The notes under the pieces: generated by a model
Told to the model about the DNA's origin: nothing
Seen by the model: only the letters and a program-made list of their open reading frames with translations
Database searches by the model: none
Shown: positions 1 through 7,463 of the stretch, piece after piece
Layout: every line of letters begins with the position of its first letter
How positions within the stretch are numbered: the stretch's first letter is position 1
NCBI RefSeq assembly: GCF_025263565.1
Contig: NZ_CP079865.1
Span: forward strand, 1,984,001-2,048,000
Source of the DNA: Mycobacterium sp. SMC-8
GTDB taxonomy: Bacteria; Actinomycetota; Actinomycetes; Mycobacteriales; Mycobacteriaceae
Direction of reading: 5' to 3'
DNA length: 64,000 nucleotides
Made by a program: the position numbers and the translations under genes

Positions 1-697
1 CGGTGTAGGGGTCGCGGTGCTGATGCTCGCGATGATCAGGGCGATACCTGCCACCGCGGGGCGCCGTCGCGACACCGGCTCCATCCAGGTGCTGGGCACC
101 CACCTGCGCGACCGCACCATCTGGCCGGTCGTGCTCGTCGGGATGCTGCTGTCCGGCGCGGTGATGACGGTGTTCAACTACCTGCCGTTCCGGCTGGCCG
201 ACGCCCCCTACGGGCTGGAACCGGCGGCCATCTCGCTGATCTTCCTGACCTACCTCGGCGGCACCGCCGGGTCGCGGGCCACCGGCCGACTCGGCGCCCG
301 GTACGGCCGGTCCACGGTGCTCGGCGTCGCCGCGGTGATGGTTGCGGCCGGGGCGGCTGTCACCGTGGCGAGCCCGTTGCCGCTGGTCGTGGCCGGGGTC
401 GCGCTGCTGACCGCCGGGTTCTTCGTCGGGCACGCGGTCGCGTCCAGCCTGGTCGCGGCCCGGGCAGCGACGGGCCGCGCGCAGGCCACCGCGCTGTACA
501 CGATCGGCTACTACGTCGGGTCGAGCCTGTTCGGATGGTGGGGCGGAGCGGCCTGGTCCGCCCACGGTTGGCTCGCGGTCGCGGCGCTGGTGGCGGTGCT
601 GGGGATCGCAGCGGCGGCGTGCACCACGGCCGCCGCGGGTTCGCCGGGATCGCGATTGCGGCGGCAGTGTTCCGGGGTGAGGCGCGATTGCCCGTAA
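1..697 (+). CDS. MFS transporter, C-terminal part (5' end outside window)
   Basis: The frame is open from the first bases of the window without a stop, so the true start lies upstream and about 231 C-terminal residues are visible. They contain about six hydrophobic helices, with an MFS-like loop (TGRLGARYGRS) after the second visible helix, as at the start of the second half of a 12-helix permease. The product is probably a drug or sugar efflux protein of the plasma membrane, but the substrate cannot be told. The last ~20 residues are Arg-rich and hydrophilic. The gene overlaps the likely start of the downstream TetR gene by about 10 bases, so that regulator may control it. I am confident of the superfamily and unsure of the function. 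Confidence 0.85.
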   Translation, partial: GVGVAVLMLAMIRAIPATAGRRRDTGSIQVLGTHLRDRTIWPVVLVGMLLSGAVMTVFNYLPFRLADAPYGLEPAAISLIFLTYLGGTAGSRATGRLGARYGRSTVLGVAAVMVAAGAAVTVASPLPLVVAGVALLTAGFFVGHAVASSLVAARAATGRAQATALYTIGYYVGSSLFGWWGGAAWSAHGWLAVAALVAVLGIAAAACTTAAAGSPGSRLRRQCSGVRRDCP

Positions 698-1340
698 GAT
701 CACCGGAGTTGACACCCGTCGTAAGCACAATGCCGCTGAGCGGCGTCATCTGTTGTGTGACGCTGCGATCGCTTTGCTGGCCGAAGAAGGCCCACGCGGG
801 CTGAGCCACCTGAAGGTCGACCGCCGCGCCGGGGTGGCCGACGGGACGACATCGTTCTACTACCGCACCCGCGCGGCACTGCTGCACGGTGTCGCCGAAC
901 AACTGGTCCGCTACGACGCCGAGGCGTTCACCGAGTCCTTCAAGGACGCCCCCAACAGTGCCGGCGAGGTGGTGTTGACGCTGCTCGCCGAGCAGGTGCT
1001 GCGCATCCGCAGCGAGCCGCAGATGTCGCGCACGCGCGCCCGGTTGGAGCTGACCATGTTGGCGCGGGGCGACGCCGACCTCGCCGCCGGATTCCAGCAG
1101 GTCTCCGAGAGCTATCGCGGGCTGGTGGAGCGGCTGGTCATCGCGATGCAGAACGACGAGGGCGCCGCACTGGACCGCGCCCTGCTCGACGAGCAGGCCT
1201 CGGTGGTGCTCACCTACCTGGGCGGGCTGGTGTTCGCCTTCGCCAACGATTCATCCGAAAGCCTGAGCCGGGACGACATCGCACGGCAGATCCGCGCGGT
1301 GGTGCTGGGCGTGGCCGCAGAGCGCGCCGAGTCCCGCTGA
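687..1340 (+). CDS. TetR-family transcriptional regulator with a probable ATT start
   Basis: A TetR/AcrR repressor with an N-terminal helix-turn-helix (LAEEGPRGLSHLKVDRRAGV then a DGTTSFYYRTRAALL recognition region) and a helical ligand-binding C-terminus ending VVLGVAAERAESR. The frame opens after a TGA at 678-680. The conserved-looking N-terminal basic stretch ARKITGVDTRRKHNAAERRH is encoded upstream of the first conventional start (TTG 753). The only plausible initiator that keeps it is ATT at 687, with a GGTGAGG ribosome-binding site at 676-682 five bases away, giving 217 residues. Starting at TTG 753 would remove the leading basic arm and give 195 residues. It overlaps the MFS gene and probably controls it. 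Confidence 0.85.
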   Translation: MARKITGVDTRRKHNAAERRHLLCDAAIALLAEEGPRGLSHLKVDRRAGVADGTTSFYYRTRAALLHGVAEQLVRYDAEAFTESFKDAPNSAGEVVLTLLAEQVLRIRSEPQMSRTRARLELTMLARGDADLAAGFQQVSESYRGLVERLVIAMQNDEGAALDRALLDEQASVVLTYLGGLVFAFANDSSESLSRDDIARQIRAVVLGVAAERAESR

Positions 1341-1352
1341 CCCCAACGCCGG

Positions 1353-1409
1353 CGAAATCGCATTCCACGCGGGCGCTAGCGCGAAAGTGCCGCGTGGAAT
1401 GCGATTTCG
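1353..1409. repeat. Perfect 20-bp inverted repeat between convergent genes
   Basis: The arms cgaaatcgcattccacgcgg (1353-1372) and its exact reverse complement (1390-1409) flank a 17-base spacer that itself contains the palindrome gcgctagcgc (1373-1382). It lies between the stops of the TetR gene and the converging permease gene. It could form a long hairpin acting as a bidirectional terminator or a REP-like element. There is no T-tract. The first 14 bases of the arm recur at 17819-17832. Confidence 0.8.
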
Positions 1410-1422
1410 GCGAAGGCAGCCG

Positions 1423-2832
1423 CTAGCCGATCAGCGATTCCAGCGGTGTACGGGCGAAGTACACCGCGAAACCGGCTGCCACCACCCACAGCAGCGGGCT
1501 GACCTCACGGGCCTTGCCTGCGGCGGCGCGCATCACCACCCAGCTGATGAAGCCGACGCCGATGCCGTTGGCGATCGAGTAACTGAAGGGCATCACCGCG
1601 ACGGTCAGCACGACGGGCAGCGCCACCGAGAACTCGGACAGATCGATGTGGCGCAGATGCGACACCATCATCGCCCCGACCACCACCAGGGCGGCCGCGG
1701 CCACCTCGGTCGGCACGATCGAGGCCAGCGGCGAGATGAACATCGACGCCAGGAACAGCACACCGGTGACCACGTTGGCCAGGCCGGTGCGGGCGCCCTC
1801 TTCGATGCCGGCGCCGGATTCGATGAACACCGTGTTCGACGACGACGACGTCGCACCGCCGACGACCGCCCCGGCGCCCTCGACCACCAGGGCGGCGCGC
1901 AGGCGCGGGAACGTGCCCTTGTCGTCGGACAGTCCGGCCTCGCGCGACAGACCGGTCATCGTGCCCATCGCGTCGAAGAAGTTCGCGAAGACAAGGGTGA
2001 ACACCAGCATCACGGCCGCGAGGATGCCGATGCGGCTGAAGCTGTTCAGGCTGAACTCGCCGACCAGCGACAGATCCGGAAGCGAGAACGGCGATCCCGA
2101 CAGCGTGGGCACCGACAGGCTCCAGCCGCCGGGCTTGTCGACCGCCGACCCGAGATGCCAGATCGCCTCCACCACGACCGCGATCACGGTGCCGGCCACC
2201 AGCCCGATCAGGATGCCGCCGCGCACCTTCCTGGCCACCAGGACCCCGGTCAGCAGCAGCGTGAACACGAAGATCAACGTCGGGATCGTGCTGATCGAGC
2301 CCTCACCGCCGCTGCCCAGCCCCACCGGCGGCGACGGCGCGCCCGTTGAGGAGATGAACCCGGCGTCGACCACCCCGATGAACAGGATGAACAACCCGAT
2401 GCCCGCGGTGATCGCGAGCTTGAGCTGCATCGGCACCGCGTCGAACACCAGACGCCGCAGCCCGGTCACCGCCAGCAGCACGATGATCAGGCCGTTGATC
2501 ACGACCAGGCCCATCGCCTCGGCCCACGTCAATGACCCGACCACGGTGGTGGCAAGGAACGAGTTGATGCCCAGCCCGGCGGCCAGCGCGAACGGCAGCC
2601 GCGCGATCAGCCCGAACAGGATCGTCATCACGCCGGCGGCCAGCGACGTCGTCGCCGACACCTGCGCGAAGTCCAGCCGGTTGCCGTCGACGTCCGCCGA
2701 TCCCGACAGGATGATCGGGTTCAGCACGATGATGTAGGCCATCGCGATGAACGTGACGAGACCACCGCGGATCTCGGTGGCCACGTTGGACTGGCGGGCC
2801 GTGATCTCGAAGAATCGGTCCACTGCGTTCAC
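1423..2832 (-). CDS. NCS2-family purine permease (guanine/hypoxanthine/adenine type)
   Basis: A 469-residue integral membrane protein with 12-14 predicted helices. The N-terminus (FFEITARQSNVATEIRGGLVTF then MAYIIVLNPIILS) and the FANFFDAMGTMTGLSREAGL and ESGAGIEEGARTGLANVV segments are typical of AzgA/PbuG-like permeases, which import purine bases by proton symport. The start is GTG at 2832, nine bases after the small secreted protein gene. It is the last gene of a leftward run whose earlier members are acyl-CoA dehydrogenases, an unexpected partnership. The exact base transported is not decided by sequence. Confidence 0.9.
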   Translation of the reverse strand: MNAVDRFFEITARQSNVATEIRGGLVTFIAMAYIIVLNPIILSGSADVDGNRLDFAQVSATTSLAAGVMTILFGLIARLPFALAAGLGINSFLATTVVGSLTWAEAMGLVVINGLIIVLLAVTGLRRLVFDAVPMQLKLAITAGIGLFILFIGVVDAGFISSTGAPSPPVGLGSGGEGSISTIPTLIFVFTLLLTGVLVARKVRGGILIGLVAGTVIAVVVEAIWHLGSAVDKPGGWSLSVPTLSGSPFSLPDLSLVGEFSLNSFSRIGILAAVMLVFTLVFANFFDAMGTMTGLSREAGLSDDKGTFPRLRAALVVEGAGAVVGGATSSSSNTVFIESGAGIEEGARTGLANVVTGVLFLASMFISPLASIVPTEVAAAALVVVGAMMVSHLRHIDLSEFSVALPVVLTVAVMPFSYSIANGIGVGFISWVVMRAAAGKAREVSPLLWVVAAGFAVYFARTPLESLIG

Positions 2833-2841
2833 GGGCGGATC

Positions 2842-3081
2842 CTAGAACCGCGGCGCGGGGGCAGGAGGCGGCGCCGCGATCGGCATGCAGAGCCCCGTCT
2901 GGGTGTCGAGGAACTTGCCCTCCACACAGAACGGCGCACAGCCGTAGATCACGCCCGTCTGTCCGGGCGGGCACTGCGCGGTCGAGGTCGCCGGGGCTGA
3001 GGAAGCGGACGCCGCGAATGGCGCCGCCACCGCGGCGGCGGCCGCCGCCGCCCCCAGATAGCGCGAAATCCTCTGTGTCAC
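2842..3081 (-). CDS. Small secreted Cys/Pro-rich protein (79 aa)
   Basis: The reading frame is open further upstream, but the start is set at GTG 3081. There a GAGAGGA site lies about six bases upstream, and translation gives a typical signal peptide (VTQRISRYLG followed by an Ala/Val-rich core and ASASSA). The mature part has four cysteines (residues 37, 48, 52 and 65) in CPPGQTGVIYGCAPFC and GLC contexts, which suggests two disulfides, and ends in a Pro/Ala tail. I do not recognise a family. It sits 11 bases after the acyl-CoA dehydrogenase gene and 9 before the permease gene, so it is co-transcribed. Confidence 0.7.
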   Translation of the reverse strand: MTQRISRYLGAAAAAAAVAAPFAASASSAPATSTAQCPPGQTGVIYGCAPFCVEGKFLDTQTGLCMPIAAPPPAPAPRF

Positions 3082-3092
3082 TTCGCTTCCTC

Positions 3093-4265
3093 TCAACTCG
3101 GCATGCCGGTGGCGACGCGCGGCGCGGACTTGTCGGGCGCGGCGTCGAGCACCAGCTCGGCGATCCTGGCCCGGTGTTGCTCGGCGCTGCCCAGCAGGGC
3201 GGCGTCGGTGTAGGCCCGCTTGTAGTACAGGTGCGCCTGGTGCTCCCAGGTGAAACCGATACCACCGTGTACCTGGATGGTGTCGGTCGCAACTTGAACC
3301 AGCGCCGCCGTGCAGGTCGCCTGCGCGATGCTGACCGCCAGCGCCGGATCGTCGGGAACCTCGGCCTCGTGCGCCAGCGACCACACCGCGTGGTACGCCG
3401 TGGAGCGGGCATGCTCGATCGCGACCAGGTCGTCGGCGAGACGGTGCTTGACCGCCTGGAACGACCCGATCGGCCTGCCGAACTGCAACCGGTTCTTCGC
3501 GTAGTCGACGGTCAGATTCAGCAGATGCTGTGCGGCGCCGACCTGTTCGACCGCCAGCAGCGCCGCACCCACGGTCAGCGCATGGTTGATCACCCGCACC
3601 GCCTCGGCCGGACCCGCGACCAGCCGGGCCGGGGCGTCGAACAGCCCGACCGTCGCCTGGCGCCGTGTCAGGTCGAGGGTGGTCAGCGGAATGCGTTGCA
3701 CACCAATGTCATCGGCGTCGACGGCGTAGAGGCCAGGTCCGTCCGGCCCGATCGCGGCCACCAGCAGCAGGTCGGCGGTGCCGGCGTCGACCACCCGCTC
3801 GACGGTGCCGGTGAGGGTCCAGCCCGCACCGGTGTCGACCGCATGGACGGTTACGGTTGCGGGGTCGAACGCGGCGGTGTCGTCGGGGACGGCGAACGCC
3901 GCGGTGCGGGTGCCCTCGATCAGGTCGCCGAGCAGCTCCCCGGGCTCCGAGGCGGCGACCAGCGCGGGAATGGCCAGGTAGACAGTGCCGAACAAGGGGC
4001 CGCAGGCCAGCGCGGCGCCGAGCTCTTCGACCGCCACCGCCTGGTCGATCAGGGTGCCGCCCACTCCGCCCACGGACTCCGGGGCAGACAGCCCGAGCAC
4101 GCCGAGCTCCGCACCCAACCGGGCCCACACCTTCGCGTCGTAGGGCGGATCGGCCATCATCGCGGCGCGGACGGCGCTCTCGTCGATGTGGTCGGCGCAG
4201 AACTTGCGCACCGCCGCGCGCAGCTGTGCCTGCTCCTCGCTGAACCCGAACTCAGCCTCAGCCAC
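3093..4265 (-). CDS. Acyl-CoA dehydrogenase (390 aa)
   Basis: An FAD-dependent acyl-CoA dehydrogenase: N-terminal helical domain (FGFSEEQAQLRAAVRKFCADHI), a beta middle domain, and a C-terminal helical domain with VHGGIGFTWEHQAHLYYKRA, where the Glu sits in the active-site region of this subgroup. The start is GTG 4265, whose codon overlaps the end of the upstream dehydrogenase gene by 8 bases. A longer frame back to 4301 would add a non-homologous Arg-rich leader. The pair probably forms a heteromeric enzyme, as adjacent acyl-CoA dehydrogenase genes in mycobacteria often do in sterol or branched-acid degradation. The substrate is unknown. Confidence 0.9.
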   Translation of the reverse strand: MAEAEFGFSEEQAQLRAAVRKFCADHIDESAVRAAMMADPPYDAKVWARLGAELGVLGLSAPESVGGVGGTLIDQAVAVEELGAALACGPLFGTVYLAIPALVAASEPGELLGDLIEGTRTAAFAVPDDTAAFDPATVTVHAVDTGAGWTLTGTVERVVDAGTADLLLVAAIGPDGPGLYAVDADDIGVQRIPLTTLDLTRRQATVGLFDAPARLVAGPAEAVRVINHALTVGAALLAVEQVGAAQHLLNLTVDYAKNRLQFGRPIGSFQAVKHRLADDLVAIEHARSTAYHAVWSLAHEAEVPDDPALAVSIAQATCTAALVQVATDTIQVHGGIGFTWEHQAHLYYKRAYTDAALLGSAEQHRARIAELVLDAAPDKSAPRVATGMPS

Positions 4266-5442
4266 GCGGGATCTCCTTCCACGGCATCCCCGCATCCGCA
4301 CGGAGGTCTCCCGGCAGGCCGAGCACCCGCTCGGCCAGAATGTTGCGCATCACCTCGGACGTGCCGCCCTCGATGGTGTTGGCCCGGCTGCGCAGGAACC
4401 GCTGCTGGATCGGGCCGCGGTAGTCCTCGGGATCCCCGTCGTGCATGGCGTAGCCGTCGTACAGGATTCCCTCGGGGCCCAGCAGATCCATGCAGAACTC
4501 GTAGATGTGCTGGTTGAGCTCCGCCCCGACGAGCTTGCCGATCGAGGCCTCCGGTCCGGGGCCGCCGATGGTCGCCGCCGCGCGGGACCGCTCGGCCGTC
4601 AACCGCTGCGCCTCGGCGCGCAACCACAAACTCGTCAGCCGGTCCCGCAGCACCGGGGTGTGTAGGTCGGGTCGGGACGCCCACAGCGCGACCGCGTCGG
4701 AGATGGTGCCGGCACCGCGCCGGCTGCCGCTGCCGCCGAGGGCGCTGCGCTCGTTCATCAACGTCGTCATCGCCACGCGCCACCCGTCGCCGACTGCGCC
4801 GAGGCGGTAGGTGTCGGGGATCCGGGCATCGGTCATGTAGACCTCGTTGAACTCGGCGTGCCCGGTCAGCTGCCGCAGCGGCCGGGTCTGGACACCAACG
4901 CCGTGCATGTCGATGACGAAGTACGTCAACCCCTTGTGCTTGGGCACCTCGGGATCGGTGCGGGCCAACAGCAGACCCCATTTCGCACGGTGGGCGAGGC
5001 TGGTCCACACCTTCTGACCGTTGACCACCCAGGTGTCACCGTCGCGCACCGCCGAGGTGGCCAGCCCCGCCAGATCCGAACCTGCGCCGGGCTCGGAGAA
5101 CAACTGGCACCAGATCTCCTCGGTGGTGGCCAGCGGCCGCAGCAGCCGACGACGCACATCGTCGGTCTGGGCGTGCTCGCGCACCGTGGGGGCCGCCATG
5201 CCGTAGCCCATCGGGTTGAGGCCCAGCGGCACCGGGCCGCCGGCCCCCTGCAGGATGCGGTCGGCGACGGCCTGCAGACCCCGGGACAGCCCGAGCCCGC
5301 CGAAACCTTGGGGGAAATGCACCCAGGACAGCCCGGCGTCGAAACACGCGCCGAGGAACCGCTGGACGGGAACGGTCTTGGGATCGTGGTCGGCGACCAC
5401 CTGGTGGGCGATCTCGGCGACCCGGTCGGCATCAGTGCCCAT
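4258..5442 (-). CDS. Acyl-CoA dehydrogenase (394 aa)
   Basis: The first gene of the leftward operon. Recognisable segments are WVHFPQGFGGLGL, WCQLFSEPGAGSDLAGL (FAD-binding middle domain), TGHAEFNEVYMTDARIP, NERSALGG and, near the C-terminus, EGGTSEVMRNILAERVLGLPGD. These are standard for the family. It is translationally coupled to the second dehydrogenase gene by an 8-base overlap, consistent with an alpha2beta2-type partner. The 171 bases upstream should hold the promoter, but I see no convincing operator there. Confidence 0.9.
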   Translation of the reverse strand: MGTDADRVAEIAHQVVADHDPKTVPVQRFLGACFDAGLSWVHFPQGFGGLGLSRGLQAVADRILQGAGGPVPLGLNPMGYGMAAPTVREHAQTDDVRRRLLRPLATTEEIWCQLFSEPGAGSDLAGLATSAVRDGDTWVVNGQKVWTSLAHRAKWGLLLARTDPEVPKHKGLTYFVIDMHGVGVQTRPLRQLTGHAEFNEVYMTDARIPDTYRLGAVGDGWRVAMTTLMNERSALGGSGSRRGAGTISDAVALWASRPDLHTPVLRDRLTSLWLRAEAQRLTAERSRAAATIGGPGPEASIGKLVGAELNQHIYEFCMDLLGPEGILYDGYAMHDGDPEDYRGPIQQRFLRSRANTIEGGTSEVMRNILAERVLGLPGDLRADAGMPWKEIPRG

Positions 5443-5613
5443 AGGTGCACACTAAATCAGGGTGTGCGGCCACCGACGACCAACTCGTCGGTCGGGGGCC
5501 CGGAGATCCGGGTGCGCGTCAGGCGCTTGTCAGGGCCAGGTGCTCGACGTGGGACCTGTGACGACGCTGGAGCAGGTAGCGGAGCCACCGAACATCAAGT
5601 AACACAGTGATCC

Positions 5614-6021
5614 TTACGCAGTCTTGGTCAGGAGGGGAAGCAGTTGACGGCGTGCGACGGCCGCGTCGGCGAAGTGGTTCAGCGCCTCGGGGACCGAACC
5701 CGCCTCGGGGAACTCGATGCCCGCCTCGCGCAGCGTCTGCTCGACCGCGCGGCTGGCGATCATCATCCAGTCCACGCCGGCGGCGGTGCACACGTCGTCG
5801 ACCGCGTAGAGCAGCGAAACGGCCTCGCGGGTAAACGAATCCACGCCACTGAGGTCGAGAACGAAGGGTTTCTCGGCGAGAATGAATCGGTCGGTGTATT
5901 CGCTGGCCCGCTCGACATTGGCCTCGTCGAGATGACCGGAGATCGTCACGACGGTGGCCAACTGGCGGCAATGGGCTCGAATACCTGCGCCATCGCAGTG
6001 AAACGTCGGATTGCCGTACAT
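5614..6021 (-). CDS. STAS-domain protein, anti-anti-sigma-like, atypical
   Basis: A 135-residue STAS-fold protein: beta strand VVTISGHLDEANVERASEY, then FVLDLSGV at about residues 53-60, then a long helix. In SpoIIAA-like antagonists DLSGV is followed by a DSSG segment bearing the phosphorylated serine. Here the equivalent stretch reads DSFTREAVSLL, so the usual Ser position seems lost. The C-terminal half (VDWMMIASRAVEQTLREAGIEFPEAGSVPEALNHF) fits the fold. The start ATG is preceded by a strong GAGGGAGG site. It is transcribed alone, and no anti-sigma kinase gene is adjacent. The role is inferred from the fold only. Confidence 0.75.
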   Translation of the reverse strand: MYGNPTFHCDGAGIRAHCRQLATVVTISGHLDEANVERASEYTDRFILAEKPFVLDLSGVDSFTREAVSLLYAVDDVCTAAGVDWMMIASRAVEQTLREAGIEFPEAGSVPEALNHFADAAVARRQLLPLLTKTA

Positions 6022-6134
6022 CGCAGCCTCCCTCGATCCAGTGGTGACACAGCGCGCCGGTGCGGCGCTACACAGATCAAGTTAGTGAGGCAATCTAAGG
6101 CCGCTGGGTGTATCTACTAATACTTCGGTAAGAA

Positions 6135-6181
6135 CTGCGGCGGCGGCGCGCAGCAAACTCGTCGGTAACTTACCGCCGCAG
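6135..6181. terminator. Possible hairpin at the end of polD2
   Basis: ctgcggcgg (6135-6143) pairs exactly with ccgccgcag (6173-6181), and a nested cggtaacttaccg palindrome covers 6163-6175. It overlaps the polD2 stop (6170-6172). It could terminate the leftward polD2 transcript, but there is no T-run and part of it is coding. Confidence 0.35.
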
Positions 6182-7408
6182 CTGTTGTTGCGCACCGGTG
6201 TAGTGGGCCCACGGGTTGTAGTCGGCCAGCAGCTCCTCCTGCGGGGGCCGCACATCCTCTTCGACGTGCTGCAGGTTGATCCGGATCCGGTACCAGATCG
6301 AACTGGGCCCGCGCATCCCGTCGACGAGCACATCGGCAGGGTGCAACTTCTCCGCCGCCGCGGGGTACTTCTCGCGCCACTGCTGCAAAGCCGCCATCGC
6401 CTCGTCGCGGGTCTTGGTCCGGGCGATCTCGATCAGCGGCATCGCCGAGACCCGGCGCCCGTCGTCGGACTGCCTGGCGCCCTTCGGCGCCTTCTCGGCA
6501 GGCCCGAGCCGGTCGGCGAGCTCGAGCAGCGCGTCCAGCCCTCCGGCGGTGTCGTCCATCCCCTCCCACGGATCGCCGAGATCGGCGAACCGTCGCGGCA
6601 CCGTGTGCACGGTGAACTCCTCGGGCCGGCAACCGGCCACCTCGTCCCAGAACAGCGGCGTGGACACCCGCGCGTCCGGGGTGGCCCGCACCGAGTACGC
6701 CGACGCGACGGTGCGGTCCTTGGCGTTCTGGTTGAAGTCGACGAAGACGCCGTGGCGTTCCTCCTTCCACCACCGCGCGGTCGCCGACTCCGGGGCCCGC
6801 CGTTCGACCTCGCGGGCCACCGCCTCGGCGGCGAGCCGGACGAGCTTGAACGGCCAGCGGCGGTGGATGCGCGCATAGATGTGGAAGCCGCGCGAACCCG
6901 ACGTCTTCGGCCACGCCACCAGCCCGTGGTCCTCCAGCACCTCCCGCGCGACCAACGCGACGTCGAGGATCTGCCGCCAGCCCACGCCGGGCATCGGGTC
7001 GAGATCGACGCGCAACTCGTCGGGGTGTTCGAGGTCGTCGGCGCGCACCGGATGCGGATTCAGGTCGACGCAGCCGAGGTTCACCGCCCAGATCAAGCCG
7101 GCTGGGCTGCGCAGCACCGCCTCCTTGGCCGACGTGCCCGACGCGTACTTCAGCTCGGCGACGTCGACGAAGTCCGGCCGCTTCTCGGGCGCGCGCTTCT
7201 GGAAGACAGCCTCCTGCGTGATGCCCTTGACGAAACGTTTCAGGATCATCGGGCGGTCCCGCACCCCGCGCAGTGCCCCGTCGGCCACCGCGGCGTAGTA
7301 GTGTATCAGGTCGCCTTTGGTCAGCCCGAGATCGGGGAAGACCACCTTGTCGGGGTTGGTGATCGGCACCTGTTGCCCGGCGATCTCGAACGACTCGCGG
7401 GCGGCCAT
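6170..7408 (-). CDS. polD2: LigD-type polymerase/primase (PolD2-like)
   Basis: A 412-residue archaeo-eukaryotic primase-type polymerase like the POL domain of DNA ligase D. Seen: VNLGCVDLNPHP, the metal-binding pair in RVDLDPMPG (D135 and D137), the SGSRGFHIYARI motif with its His, and the third acidic site in VFVDFNQN. Free-standing PolD enzymes of mycobacteria add ribo- or deoxynucleotides in DNA repair. Position next to fadD2 matches Rv0269c and the M. smegmatis gene described as PolD2. ATG 7408 is chosen because an upstream extension would run into the divergent fadD2 promoter. No Ku or ligase gene is in the window. Confidence 0.9.
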   Translation of the reverse strand: MAARESFEIAGQQVPITNPDKVVFPDLGLTKGDLIHYYAAVADGALRGVRDRPMILKRFVKGITQEAVFQKRAPEKRPDFVDVAELKYASGTSAKEAVLRSPAGLIWAVNLGCVDLNPHPVRADDLEHPDELRVDLDPMPGVGWRQILDVALVAREVLEDHGLVAWPKTSGSRGFHIYARIHRRWPFKLVRLAAEAVAREVERRAPESATARWWKEERHGVFVDFNQNAKDRTVASAYSVRATPDARVSTPLFWDEVAGCRPEEFTVHTVPRRFADLGDPWEGMDDTAGGLDALLELADRLGPAEKAPKGARQSDDGRRVSAMPLIEIARTKTRDEAMAALQQWREKYPAAAEKLHPADVLVDGMRGPSSIWYRIRINLQHVEEDVRPPQEELLADYNPWAHYTGAQQQLRR

Positions 7409-7463
7409 TTCTTCATCGTAGGTTCCAAACCGCGGTGCGACCGTCGTCACATAAGGTTGACGC

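Noticed and set aside
1387..2737. Long + strand frames opposite the purine permease gene
   Set aside because: Low-complexity translations (His/Arg/Gln-rich, or Thr/Ser/Pro-rich) with no homology; the permease frame has clear membrane helices and motifs.
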